Positions 21,616 to 32,800 of a stretch of 64,000 nt of DNA are shown piece after piece. Each line of letters begins with the position of its first letter. The first letter of the stretch is position 1. Under the pieces are notes generated by a model. That model saw only the letters and a list, made by a program, of their open reading frames with translations, did not search any database and had not been told where the DNA came from. Source of the stretch: Colletotrichum lupini (taxonomy: Eukaryota; Ascomycota; Sordariomycetes; Glomerellales; Glomerellaceae); assembly GCF_023278565.1 (NCBI RefSeq), contig NC_064677.1, forward strand, positions 2,852,001 to 2,916,000, in the 5' to 3' direction. Made by a program: the position numbers and the translations under genes.

Positions 21616-23225
21616 AGGCTTTGCCAAGTTGGTAGGGGACGGCTGGCAGCATTGAGAATTTGGTCGTGGAGACCCGCAAAACCATTAGAGTTTACAGAAT
21701 TCCGGAAAAGGATAGGGATCGACATGGGATTCCTTGATTCCCATACTCCTGTCAAACCGCCGGGCCAACGCCAACTCATTCCCACTGCAGATGGGTCCTG
21801 CAGCAGATTGAAATTATTGGAATCCTGCAGAGATGATCAAGTTGACTTGGTGGGCGGTCAAGAGCAACATGAGACGATGCTCGGTAAGTGCCGCCAGGAC
21901 ACGAGGTTTACTGAACCGTATCGTGCGATGCCTCGACAATACCTTACAGCAGACTTGAGCTTCAACCCACTTCTCCTAGGTGTTGCATCTGATGAGCTGA
22001 TCCGGTCACTTAGGTAGTCTACCTTAGTTGGCTGTGGTCCCTGAAAAAGAGAGAACATCGTTCGCATAAAGGTGTGCTAGGCTGCTAGTGTGGTGATTCA
22101 TGATTGCTAGCGTAGACCCTTGGAGTCGCAACCACGAGACTGCTTGTGCCGGAACCGACGGGAATCACAACACCACGACGGTGTTCACGATGCCGCCCGA
22201 CGTACTTGTACGTCTCTCCGGCGGTATCGAGGCAAGATGGACTTCGTGCCCCTGCCCGCCAGGGGACGGGGTTCACTGATGCCAACTTTTCCCTCTCCAG
22301 ACAGCCTCGAACCTTGGAACGAGCAAGATCGACGGTGGGGCCCAACGGTTGTGACCGGAAGCCAAGGGTCCCTTACAACGATTTTGGGACCAGAGGGGGT
22401 GTGAGTGTGTTGTTGTCGACGCCGACTAAGGCGCCGCCTGGCGAGCGGGTGAAAGACCTGCCGACATGTAACGTCTCTTTACTCTATAGACGTGCCCCCG
22501 CGCGTTTCCCTTGCGGAAGTCCATGATCCGTCTACGGTGGCCGTCCACGATTTGAGTTGAGTGTTGCGTTGGTGCCCGAGAGTATCCGTAAGAGCAAGGA
22601 ACTGGGAAAGAGAGCCCAACTCGGGAAATTGAAGCTCAAGCCAGGGTGCTCGTGATCAGTTCTAGACTCTGCTGGAAGGTGGACCTTGGTTCTACACGTG
22701 AAGACAGGGAAAGTTGTTCTCGCGGGTTTGCTGAGGCTCGTCAGCGGTTGTTTCCGAGAACTTCACACGTTCTTTCAGGGCTGGCAGCATGATCTTGGCC
22801 GGTCTTTGGAGTAATCCATTTCTAGTCGAGTAGCCAAGAACTAACAACAGCAAAGTATAGCCTGAAACCTCCTCGTTCGTGATCATGGAAATGGCCTTTT
22901 AGAAGCATCTCACGAATGAGTTGAAGATACTGGTGCCTTCATGAGACTCTTGGCAGGAATGGTCACATGTGAAACGGTTTGAAAGAAACGGAAGTTGAAT
23001 GTTTGTGTAAGCATGACCGTAATCAGTAACCGGGTGTTCTGTTTCGCCGGCTTCCCGATACGGCACGGTGCCCCACCATCAGTGACATCCGCCACAGCTG
23101 CACGGTTTGCCTGCGAGATATCAACACCTCGAAAAACTTTAACGACAACCTCGCTTTCACCCACAATTGCGCCTACCGAACCCGAATCTATCGTCGCATA
23201 ACCTTGCGGAAGCCCATCGCTCAAA
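21616..23225. other. Intergenic between GCP5 and YJU2
   Basis: About 1.6 kb lie between two plus-strand genes. Frames on both strands (up to 126 codons at 22146-22526) overlap each other and lack domain signals or splice partners. The YJU2 promoter should be in the last few hundred bases. Nothing else was seen. Confidence 0.55.
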
Positions 23226-24149
23226 ATGTCTGAACGCAAAGTGCTCCAGAAGTACTACCCCCCGGATTTCGATCCCTCCGCCCTCACGCGTAAGCGCGGT
23301 CCCAAGCAGACCGGCCCTAAGGTCCAGACCGTCCGCATCATGGCGCCCTTTTCGATGAAGTGCACGACGTGCGGAGAATACATCTACAAGGGCCGCAAAT
23401 TCAACTCCAGAAAGGAGACGAACCAAGCAGAGCGATATCTCAACATCCAGATTCACCGCTTTTACCTGAAGTGCACGCGGTGCTCGGCGGAAATCATCAT
23501 CAGGACCGACCCCAAGATCGCCGACTACGCCGTAATCAAGGGCGCGATACGGAACATGGAACCCTGGCGCAACAAGGAGGGCGAGAAGGAGAGCGTCGAC
23601 GAGAGGCTGGACCGGTTGGAGCGCGAGGAGGCTGAAGCCGCGGGCGAGGAGGAGAAGAACGCGATGGCGGACCTGGAAGCCAAGAACGAGGACGCGAGGC
23701 TGGAGATGGCTGCCGCTGACGCGCTCGACGAGATCCGTCAGCGCAACGCGCGCATCCAGCGGTCTGAAAAGGATGGCGTGGATTTCTCCGAGTACGTCGT
23801 CAGGCCCGAGGACGAGGAGAGGGCGAGGCAAGAGAAGGAGGACGAGGAGGCTGCGCGGAAGGCTTTCGCCGCTGCGAGGGAGAGGCTTGGAGAGGAGATT
23901 ATCGACGACGATGAGTTTGACGGAGGGGTCATTGGTGGACCATCAGCAACCACATCCTCCTCCTCATTATTGGCGGTGGCAGCGTCATCCTCAATGTCAG
24001 GGGAGAAGTCGGAGACTGCTGCACCGGCGGGGACCGTGAGGGATACTTCAATGATGCCGCCGCCGCCGCCTCCCGCCAAACGCGTGGTGAAGAAGAAGAA
24101 GGATTACTCTGCGGCGCTTGGCATCAAAAAGAAGCCTTCGCTGGTCTGA
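23226..24149 (+). CDS. YJU2: Splicing factor Yju2 (CWC16/CCDC94 family)
   Basis: A single exon encodes 307 residues. The N-terminus MSERKVLQKYYPPDFDPS and the following RIMAPFSMKCTTCGEYIYKG are diagnostic of Yju2, which joins the activated spliceosome and promotes the first catalytic step. A zinc site of two CxxC pairs is visible (CTTC near 48-51 and CTRC near 85-88). Helical, Glu-rich residues follow (coiled coil around DERLDRLEREEAEAAGEEE), then DVDFSEY-like sequence (DGVDFSEYV). A Ser/Ala-rich spacer, a Pro run and a basic end (KRVVKKKKDYSAALGIKKK) close the chain. The conserved core spans roughly the first 200 residues. Confidence 0.94.
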   Translation: MSERKVLQKYYPPDFDPSALTRKRGPKQTGPKVQTVRIMAPFSMKCTTCGEYIYKGRKFNSRKETNQAERYLNIQIHRFYLKCTRCSAEIIIRTDPKIADYAVIKGAIRNMEPWRNKEGEKESVDERLDRLEREEAEAAGEEEKNAMADLEAKNEDARLEMAAADALDEIRQRNARIQRSEKDGVDFSEYVVRPEDEERARQEKEDEEAARKAFAAARERLGEEIIDDDEFDGGVIGGPSATTSSSSLLAVAASSSMSGEKSETAAPAGTVRDTSMMPPPPPPAKRVVKKKKDYSAALGIKKKPSLV

Positions 24150-24877
24150 GAGGTGTGTGCCATATGGGAATACAAGCCAGGGCGTGGCTGCAGCAATTTT
24201 TGTTTTCGTTTCTCCCCCCTGACTCTTTGTCGCTGCCCATCTGCATCACCGCGCAGTGGAAATGGCGAGCAGCTGCACGTCATTCTTCTCTTTCATATCA
24301 TGAATAGGGCTGTTATTGTACTTGGTGGTAAACTTTAATTTTTGGGCATGGCGTTTCGGAAAACGGAGATTTACCGCACAGACTCTTTTCCGCAGGGTAC
24401 ATAATCAAGGCATTGGGTGGACAGACGGTTGATGGCGTAAGGGCACACGTACAAGGACATTGTAGGTACTAGACGAATATTGAGCGATCAAAGGCAACAC
24501 CGACAGAAGGGGTCGAAGCCCACCCCCATTCCCCGCCTCTCGTTCTATCTCCCTTTGACTTTTCATTCTTCGGACGATGAATACCTAGCGAAATGATTAA
24601 ACTCTAGCCATCCAGCATTGTTGAGACGTCACTTTCGACCGTTCCCCCTCCTCCTCTCGCTTTGTACGTCGCACTATTTTGTCCTTTGCTGTGTTCTAGA
24701 TGTTCCCGGGTTGTCTGTGCTTTTTTTTCTTTTGCGCAAGCTCCACTGTCGATCTTCCACCTTGACAGGTCCAGCGCTGCGAAAGCTGATGCGTATGTGT
24801 GCGTGCGCGCGCATGTTCGCGTTTGTGTGTTGAGCTTGTGAATAGACTCCAAGGTTCGGTAATGCAACCGACCTCTT

Positions 24878-24917
<40 letters not shown>

Positions 24918-25639
24918 GTGGGTTTCTTCTTTGATTGCGCGATTCAGAGTTTGGGTGTCTGGATCGCGTCGATCGTAGCAGGGTTGGTGGCTCCAAGTAG
25001 TGATGGAAAGGATGGCCGCCCTTTTAGGGAGTATCTGCTGGAAGTGGTCGCAAGTCCTAGATTGTGGAGGGATGGTGGAAGAGTATGAGAAGTAATCGTA
25101 GTATGTTGTTTTGCAGTACCCCGCAGGATTGGTTATGAATTTACAATGGTGTGAAGATATGTATTGATCGTATGCTAACTGGCCTTTGTGACATATGCGC
25201 ATCAGAAGAGTTGTAAGCAGTTCTGGGTAAGGTCGGCTATGGGGTGCAAAGATGATGAGACATCACAAGTGAGAGAAGTTGTAATTGATTTTGTAGCGAT
25301 TGTAATGATTTATTCGTTCTTATCATAATCATGGATGATCACCCTCGACATCACGGGGTGAAGCTGCCCGATAACCATCAAACCACCAACGCCTGAGGGT
25401 TTCCCCTTATAAACAATACCCGCCATCTTAAAGCAAACTCTTTCGCGCCAAATGCTAATATTGCCAGATTCTGATTCCATCGCGCTAATATCATGCTAGA
25501 CCGAGTTGATTCTGTTGTCTGCTATTCGCAGTCGCTGAAAATAGGCTCTCAAGCCGATAAAAAGACCGGTGTGATAAGCCGAAGACCCGGTGAAAAGGGT
25601 CAATGAATGGAGTAGCCATTATGGTGTATCAAAAATGAT
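24150..25639. other. Intergenic with a CT dinucleotide tract
   Basis: About 1.5 kb lie between the convergent ends of YJU2 and the small minus-strand gene. The region is pyrimidine-rich in the middle, with a (TC)n tract at 24880-24911 followed by a short T-rich run. Overlapping frames at 24604-25202 are created by the simple repeat and are not credible genes. Confidence 0.55.
24880..24911. repeat. (TC)n microsatellite
   Basis: About sixteen uninterrupted TC units sit in a region with no supported gene. Confidence 0.95.
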
Positions 25640-25864
25640 TTAATACGATGAATCGTGGCTGGATGAGGAGTGGTGAGAGTTGTGAGGGTAACTCGTGCGG
25701 CCGCCAGATCTTCTCGTAGAGGAGCGGTTGGCAGCCTCCATCTGGCGCTTGGTGTGCTGGTGCATCGAGCGCATGTAGGTGGAGAGATCTGATGGAGGAG
25801 GAGGAGAGACAGGGATGGAGACGGAGTAGGCGTCCTGGCGAGCGGGCATGGTGGAAGGGCTCAT
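25640..25864 (-). CDS. Small protein of unknown function (74 aa)
   Basis: The frame starts at the ATG at 25864 and encodes 74 residues. It is Ser/Pro-rich at the N-terminus (QDAYSVSIPVSPPPPSD), then has a compact amphipathic segment STYMRSMHQHTKRQMEAAN (about 27-45), and a Ser/Arg/His tail. No signal peptide or membrane helix is visible. The middle segment looks like a constrained helix, and I have a vague sense of similar short fungal proteins, but I cannot name one. On the minus strand a TATA-like sequence lies about 245 nt upstream with a long A/C/T-rich leader between, which suits a real, possibly well-expressed short gene. A longer overlapping frame (25629-25883) in another register is less protein-like. 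Confidence 0.55.
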   Translation of the reverse strand: MSPSTMPARQDAYSVSIPVSPPPPSDLSTYMRSMHQHTKRQMEAANRSSTRRSGGRTSYPHNSHHSSSSHDSSY

Positions 25865-26106
25865 GGAGGCGATTTAGATACAATATGTGGTGTTGTTGAA
25901 TAGTAAGCCGCTGATGAGAGGCTTAAGGCGTGTGAGGAGTAGTTGTGGGTTGGTAGATTGCTTCCGGTAGTTGGATGTGATGGAAGCGTTGGGTAGATAT
26001 AGAAATTTGTAGATGTATTTAAGAACGGTGTGAAGTTGTTGTTATTGAAGCTGGGTGCTGATGCGACGGAATTCGAAATACGGTGGATGGCAGGAAAGGT
26101 CCTGGG

Positions 26107-26115
26107 TTTATAAAA
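26107..26115 (-). promoter_or_regulatory. TATA-like box upstream of the 74-aa gene
   Basis: TTTATAAAA on the plus strand (TTTTATAAA on the minus) lies 243 nt before the ATG at 25864. That would leave a leader of about 200 nt. It is the clearest TATA-like sequence near this gene. Confidence 0.4.
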
Positions 26116-27603
26116 GAAAATAAGAGGGGCGAAAAGGCTCGCTGCAAGGCTAGAGGTGAACACAGACGTAGGGAAAGTTGGGCAGGACGGGGTCGTGTGT
26201 GTGGTGGTGGTGAGCAGCACGTCGCCCATCAGGCAAAACACAGGGTCCTCCGTCACTAGCGGATGTTGCAAGCTATGGGACCTACGCTAAGGTACACCCC
26301 CCCTCCCTTTTTCTCAAGGGTCGAGGGGGAGGGGGTCTGAGTGTGGGAAGAGACGAGATTGAGCAGCGCAGAGTAGAGCAACTTGCCCACGCACAGAGAG
26401 TGAGAGAGAAAAGCAGGCACCGTTCCTTCCTCTTCACCCCCTCATCCCTCCCACTCAGCAAAGAGGAGCTGCTGCATATCCCGCCTACACTCAATTCGCT
26501 AGGGATCGGCAGTGATTGACGGCGTCTTAGCGTTCTGCTGTACCCCCGGGTGAGGCCTGCACGATATGGCGTAACTGGGCCGGGGGTCGAGGCGCAAGGG
26601 GCCAATCAAGCAGACCTCGCCCACTGCTGGGTTTATTGCCACGGACAGGGCTGATGATGCAGTAAGCGGTACGGTGATACACTGCAGGGCACAAGAGAGG
26701 TGGTTTGCGGGTGCGGGAGGTGGCCGAGAACGGAAAGACCCTGCTGATCAGTTGTCCACACCGAAAGTCACCGGGCATGTCTACCGGTACCTACTGGCCA
26801 CACATTCTCACGCGTACCTACGGAGCACAGCTTGTTCCTCTCTGCCTTTCGCGCTTCTTTGGAGTAGCTGTCGACATGTCAAAATACCTGCCCCCCGAAT
26901 CTCGGACAAAGACAGCGACGATCAGTCCCCTCTCCGTTTCGCTTTCCTACGCTTGGAGGTTCTGGACCGGCGGACGGGGCGTGGAGCTGGACGGGAGACC
27001 CTGAGAAAAAGAGGCTTGAGGGGTTTCTGATCCATGTCCCATCAATACGTCGAGATAGACATGGCCAGACTGCAAGCGAATAGGATTGTCTCGAACATCG
27101 TGCCCATCCCGACGCCAAAGGCTCAAAGGTGTGTTGGACCCTTGATTTTTTGGCCACCCCATGACCTTACAGGAGGACGGCATTATCGAAAGCTTGAAAC
27201 CTCCCCCAACTCTGATGGAGGGTCGGCATGTTCGTTGTACGATTGTGCTGCCACAGCTGCATGATACGTCTATCTCATCCAGGTCCAGGGGAAGCAAGCA
27301 AGCTCACGGTTAGGTCGCCATCCACAAGCAAGCAGCTTGCGCGAACGAACGACGATGAGGGTTCAGGCCGGGGGGTCACAAGCCAGCCAAAAAGAAGCGT
27401 GTTCACATTAAAGACAGGCGCTACTGGCACTTGACCAGAGCTTCCCTAGTCAATAGGTCAATGACGGGAAAGAGATGGGCGGTAGTAAGTCTTGTCTTGT
27501 TTAGAGTAGCAGGAATGTGGTGTAAGGGAAGTGAAAGGTTGGCAACGGCGCGGCCAAGCAGTAGCCAAGCAAGACTTGTCGTCAAAGATCGGCGGGTGGA
27601 GCA

Positions 27604-27614
27604 GACGTCATTGG
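27604..27614 (-). promoter_or_regulatory. CCAATGACGTC composite site
   Basis: The minus strand reads CCAATGACGTCT: a CCAAT box overlapped by an ACGTC (CRE/bZIP-type) core. It is one of four such sites found by eye in non-coding parts of the window. Confidence 0.35.
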
Positions 27615-29190
27615 CCGAAGCGTCTGCGTCGGCCGGACCCCGGGTGTGGACGTTGCTGCCAGTGGGTCCGTCCAGTGTCCCACCTTCCTTCTTTTTTGCC
27701 CTGGTCGTCCGCCGTCGCCCTCAACCTTTTCGGGCAGTGGAGACTTCACCTTTCACCACTACTATGTGCAACTTGACGTCCCTGGTCTGTGCCGGGGCGC
27801 GGACACCATGCCGTCAAGGCAGAAGGCACGGATCCCAAACAAGAGTGTGGAAGGCTAGCCGCCAAATCTGAAGCCATTCGGCAACTTTTTGGAACTGCTA
27901 CCTCCCGGGTCCCCACCGTCTTTGAGGGCTATCATTGGTTTGATCCTCGTGTTAGTGGGAATACTGTCCAGATCGTGACCATGCTTGCCCAAGGGCCAGG
28001 GACGTACCTGTAGGAAATTCCCATGATGCCCTCATGCCCACCATCCTCCGTCGGCATGGGAATTTGAGAAATTTGCCATGGCGGCGAGACTGACTTCGGC
28101 ACTCTTGGGCCTCAATTTCCCATTCCCCCCTCCCCTAAGAAATGATGAGGATGGGAATTGCCCCCTTCTCCCCCCTTCGGTGGCAACCCTATTCAGCAGA
28201 GGCCTCTGCGCTGATTCTCATGATTCCCGTGTCAGGGGCATCTTGACGTGCGGCTTGCCCCATCACGCCCTCCCACACTTGACCTGGTCCCACCGGATCT
28301 AGCCCATGCCGAAGCTATTCAGAGTTGAACACTAAGCCAGCAAGGTGCCAAGACCAGCAACAAGGAAGCTCTGAACAAATTCCGGCCCTCGACATCACGG
28401 AGCCGGGTCACGGAGGAGCAGACAAGGTTCATTGTACCGTAGGCCGCATTCGGTCTTGATCTGACCCTCACCGAGAAATTGGAGACGTTTCTCTTCGGGT
28501 GAGAGATTTACCAGGACGTCAGGGGTCTGCGAACTAAAGCTCCGATATACGCTGGGGTTGAAAGGCCGGGGAGATCTGACAAGAAAGAAAACACACTTTG
28601 TCGCTAAAGGAAAGCAACCGAAACGGCGGGTTTGCGCGTTTGGAAGCTATGTAATGGCCCAGAACCTCATTGGAGCATAATTGGCCGCTCTCGACCGTGG
28701 CGAGACAGTTGTGACGGAAGGTACGCGATACGCAGTAAACCGTAACGTAAGATAGACGGCCGGGGGGATCGCGAGAAGGGATGGATGCTCTCAGGGGAGG
28801 GATGGAGGATGGGCCATGGATGGATGCATGTGGCCAGGACGTATCCGTTGCGACGGATAGACCTCGAACCGGCCGTAGCTTGTACGAATAGTGGGAGTAC
28901 ATCCGTAGGCAGACGACAGAAATTCAGACTTTGGGGCTGGCTGGATGGGACACACAGACGTCAAGGCTGACGGAAGGCAGCTCGTCCTTCCTCTCAGTTT
29001 GTTCGGCCTTGCCTCAGTTTACGTCGTTGGAGCTGTTTGGAGGTTGGTGTGTCGTCAGGTCTTGCCAATCAAGTCTCGTGTGAAGTCACGCTGCGCCACT
29101 AACCCGGCGCCCTATGATGTCACTCGCTGCTCTTTTTCTCACCCTGGTCCGACGGTCGGATACCCCCCTGCTTTTCGCTTTAGTTAACCA

Positions 29191-29860
29191 ATCAAAACGT
29201 TGGAGCGAGCGTTTTCTTCCATTTTCTCCCCTTCCTCCCTGGTAACGTTTTGACAAGCTGCTCCGTCACACACACCACAAACACGCCCCCCTTTCCCCCA
29301 AAAGGCTCAAACGCTGGTCCATTCCGTCACAGGAAGGAATGATACGCGCGACGACCTCATAGCACCACGGACAGCACCACAACTTACGTCTTTCTACGTC
29401 TCTTTACGTCGACAGCCCGCTTAGACCGAGTTCCACGAGGCGGAGAGAAACCCTCTTCTCTCTCAGATCTTCAAAGATTTGCACGTTTGTTAGCTAGAAT
29501 GCGGCTCCCGTCTCGCTTCGCTCGAGCATTGCTGCATTGTCTGTCATGCACACCTAGCTGCTATGAGAGCTAGATTCTTTTTTCCCCCTCTCTTCGCATC
29601 ACCCCTTGCCACAGCTTCTCTCATCATCGTGCGACCCTTACGACGGCTGACAATGAAGAAAAAAAAAGCCTCCCGTCTATACTATGGGGGCACCCATGAA
29701 GCAGTTCCCGCCACCTGCATCATACCATGACTACCCACACTCTCTATGAGCTCCTCTCAGCCTCGAATGGAGACACAGGCCCGCGCCAAGGTTCCAGACC
29801 CTGACTCTTGTCTGACCCGGACCACAAGAAAGAAGGAGAGCTCACATACCTCAAAGTGAT
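29191..29860 (+). other. Promoter/leader-like stretch with tiny overlapping ORFs
   Basis: On the plus strand this region looks like a fungal promoter and leader: pyrimidine-rich blocks (29215-29250, 29570-29600), the phased TACGTC sites, then ATGs in reasonable context. The ORFs that follow are tiny: 29653-29730 (25 codons, MKKKKASRLYY...), 29684-29749 (21 codons, MGAPMKQFPPPASYHDY...) and 29746-29859 (37 codons, MSSSQPRMETQARAKVPD...). The last two overlap as ATGA. No main ORF of meaningful length follows. It could be a first exon whose partners I cannot find, a leader with upstream ORFs, a non-coding RNA promoter, or a gene remnant. Confidence 0.35.
29384..29410 (+). promoter_or_regulatory. 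Three TACGTC sites at exact 10-bp spacing
   Basis: TACGTC occurs at 29385-29390, 29395-29400 and 29405-29410, each preceded by T or C. The complement GACGTA is a half-site type bound by bZIP (ATF/CREB-like) factors. A spacing of 10 bp places the three on one face of the helix, about 270 bp before a cluster of ATGs. Confidence 0.45.
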
Positions 29861-32800
29861 ATGAACGAAACTGTTTCTTTGCGCGTCCGCCAAAGGTATG
29901 CCATCACACGTGATGACGCCATGCCTCTCACCTCAGCTCATCTCTACCGGCCGCTATGCCCGAAGAGCTGGCACACACAATCAGATCTCAATCCTCCTAC
30001 TTTGGGCGGATGGTCGTCTGTGACAGCATACCGGTACTCAACGACGACCCCTGAATTACAGCTGGCAAATATGTACTAGCTAGGAGGGTTGCTTTCGCCC
30101 CTGCGTCCTCAACTCTCGGCCACGGTAGGAGCCGTCCCAACGGCTGGACCACGCAGTATGATCAAATGGCCCGCATAATGGCATCGATCTCGCCTGCGAT
30201 GGGCCCTTGATGGAGGCCGAGGGGTCGTGGAGGTCTGGGGAAACATCCTCTGAAACGTCATGAATGATGTTATACTACCTCTAGAGAATGGTTCCCAACC
30301 GGACATCTATGGCTTCCTCTACGCCTGAGAGAGTTGTCGGCCGACGCCTCGTCCACAATGATGAGCCCCGACCTCGAGTCCCCGATCCACCGTGAGAGTA
30401 TCAAGGTCCACGTACCCTCAAACTTAGCGATGATAGTCCTAGGCTCGAGCATCACTGAACCGCCTGATTGGGGCCAGAGAAGATAGCAGCACGCCGAGTC
30501 CTCTTCTTCCACTGCTCCCTTTGATCCCCAAAACCTCTCTGACCGTCCCGGTGCCTTCCCCCGCCACTCTACGGCACCTCTGCGTCCGAATTTACTGGGG
30601 CCCAAGGGGTTTGAACTTGTCGTCCAACGAGATCCTCGCCGCTAACCGTCCCAGTAATGATTGGCTGTCGCTGAGCTCTTCGGCGATCCTCCGTCATCCT
30701 GACGGCCTTTCCGACTCCTCACGCGCGACCCTCTCTGCGATATCGAAGCTTGCTCGTTAACTACGGGACTCGGGTAGAATTTGGGCAGGCATCGAGCACC
30801 GAGCGTCTTTTACATCTCAATACCGAACATCGAGATCGAGATACGGCCGCGGTCCAAGTAGGGTTGTATGGTCGATGTGCGTGTTTCGCAGCAAAAGGGG
30901 TCTGTGGCGGTTGACCCGTCTGTCTACTATATCATATCAGCGTTGGGGACTTGTTGGTTTTCAGTCTCTCTCCTTGTTATGATCCATAGTACGTCACTAT
31001 CACGCCAATTCGGGCCACAACGTAGGCGGATTTCAGCGTGGAAGAAAAGGTTGCGATGGAGGAGTGCTCCATATTCACTGCCCCAGACTTTTAGAATCCT
31101 ATCGGAGGTGTACCACGCCGTACCGGTCAGTGAATCAGGCGTTGTTGTAAGTGTAACCTAGAGGACCTCATGGTCCTACTAAACAACGCCTGTGCCGTCA
31201 TTCTGGCCCCCAGATCCAATTATAGTTGATCATGAAAGTGGGTGTCGCCCAGGGCGGGAGGGCGTGGTGACTGGCGATTCTTCGTCATGGTTTAACTCTC
31301 ATAATCTTACCTTAAGATTTCTTGGAGCAGTCTCTTGAGCCATCTAGAGTTTAATCCTTTGTGAGAGGAGACCTATGGTGCTCTTACCAGTGGATTTCGA
31401 CTCACGTCAGATTGTCAACCTTGACGGCATTTCGACGAAGCAATTGTGGTGTGTTTGCCTATCCGTTCTTTGAAAAGCACGCGAGCGTGGCGGGAAAGCT
31501 GGCTGATCGTCCTATTTAAATCGCCACTATCATCATACCCTGACGGTCGTATCCTTGTTGAGAGGGATTTCACTCAAGGTCTGGGCCAAGCGAGCACATC
31601 ACGAGGGTGGTTTTGCTCAGTTGCATGGTTTATGTGGTGGTGGTTGCCCCCGGAGCTGATAAAAGTCTTCATTTTATCATAGCCTGCCATCGCGTAGCAC
31701 ATCTCTTCAGTATGAGGAACAAGTCACAAGGAGGGTTGTCTTTGTATCTCAAGTAAGTAGACGTACGACTCTAGCGTGGCCGAGTTTATGATTACCGAAA
31801 CACAAGTCTAAAAAGGGAAGGCAATTTTTGGAGCATTCGAGTATGCAATTCTTACTCTGACCTCGGAAATCGGCACTACCCCTATGAAGACCGGTCGATA
31901 CTCGGATCAGTGAGTGACCATTCAACCGTGGACCAATAAAAGGCTCTATTGAAGTCATTCTTGAGAGATAACCAGGTCTACTTGCTCCTTCCTTGAGGCA
32001 TACCAACGCAAGCCACCCAAATGGTAGAGTACCAGATATATCCCTGAATCTTCTCGAATTCGAAAAGCCCAGCAGGTGGTATAAGCCTTCGGCAGCAAAC
32101 GGGATAACTATTAGCTTATTTTACGTGATACCATCATTCTCAACCCACTACAAAATAGTCCCTGCCCAGGTGCATCATATTGAACTTTCCTTTGATGGTA
32201 TGATGATTTGCCGAATAACTTTTTCACATCCTGGTGATAGTCTCTAATTCAATGCACATTGCAGTGGTCGAAGTGACGTTAAGGACCAAAACCACCTATG
32301 TAGGGTAATCTATCTTGCACGTGTCGGTCAAGAGGACACGCGGGCAATCGTCCTTGCCGTAACCAGGATAGAAAAATGAGAGAGACACCAGACTAATGGC
32401 TCATACAAACGGCGCGTCCTTCTCTCCCAACTCGTCATGGTGGCATATCGTCAGAAAAGCGCAACGTGGAAGGTTGTACAAGCCCTTAAAATGGCCCTTC
32501 CACCCACATACTTCCACTTTAGGTGAATCAGTGGGCTTGGCAAACTTCTCCCTCCTATCGCATCCTGATGATGTAGTGCAGCATACGATATCACCCACTT
32601 CGTTCCGGCCGAAAGGCTGCCCTTCTAATGTATGTACCAACACGCCCACTGCCTACTTACAGCAAGGTTCCTAAGCTCCTCACTCAATTCCAAGCGCGAA
32701 AGCGAAGCAGGTATGCCTTTGTTGCTGTGCTCACATCAACCCCTCCGAGTGACACACGGTTGATTTCCTCCTCTCTCGTACAACGACGTTGGGCACATGA

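Larger units (their letters stand above)
25865..29190. other. Gene-poor region, part 1
   Basis: Apart from the leader and promoter of the 74-aa gene (to about 26.3 kb on the minus strand), I see no supportable coding region. Open frames reach about 146 codons (27431-27871), but they overlap on both strands and match no family. One CCAAT-SACGT composite site (27604-27614) is present. Base composition is ordinary, so this does not look like an AT-rich decayed transposon. Confidence 0.5.

Noticed and set aside
25861..26271. 136-codon minus-strand frame just upstream of the 74-aa gene
   Set aside because: Low-complexity Ser/Thr/Pro/Asn content over a stretch that fits the leader of the small gene and spans its TATA-like box.
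27431..27871. 146-codon plus frame in the gene-poor block
   Set aside because: Three or more overlapping frames in the same area, no domain, no splice partner.
30270..30605. 111-codon minus frame and overlapping 79-codon plus frame
   Set aside because: Possible relics but neither can be identified or extended; reported only as a low-interest observation.
32041..32220. Repeat-induced point mutation as the reason for the empty block
   Set aside because: Hand count gives about 12 TA to 18 AT in this sample; a TA excess would be expected for mutated repeats. A genome-wide index was not computed.
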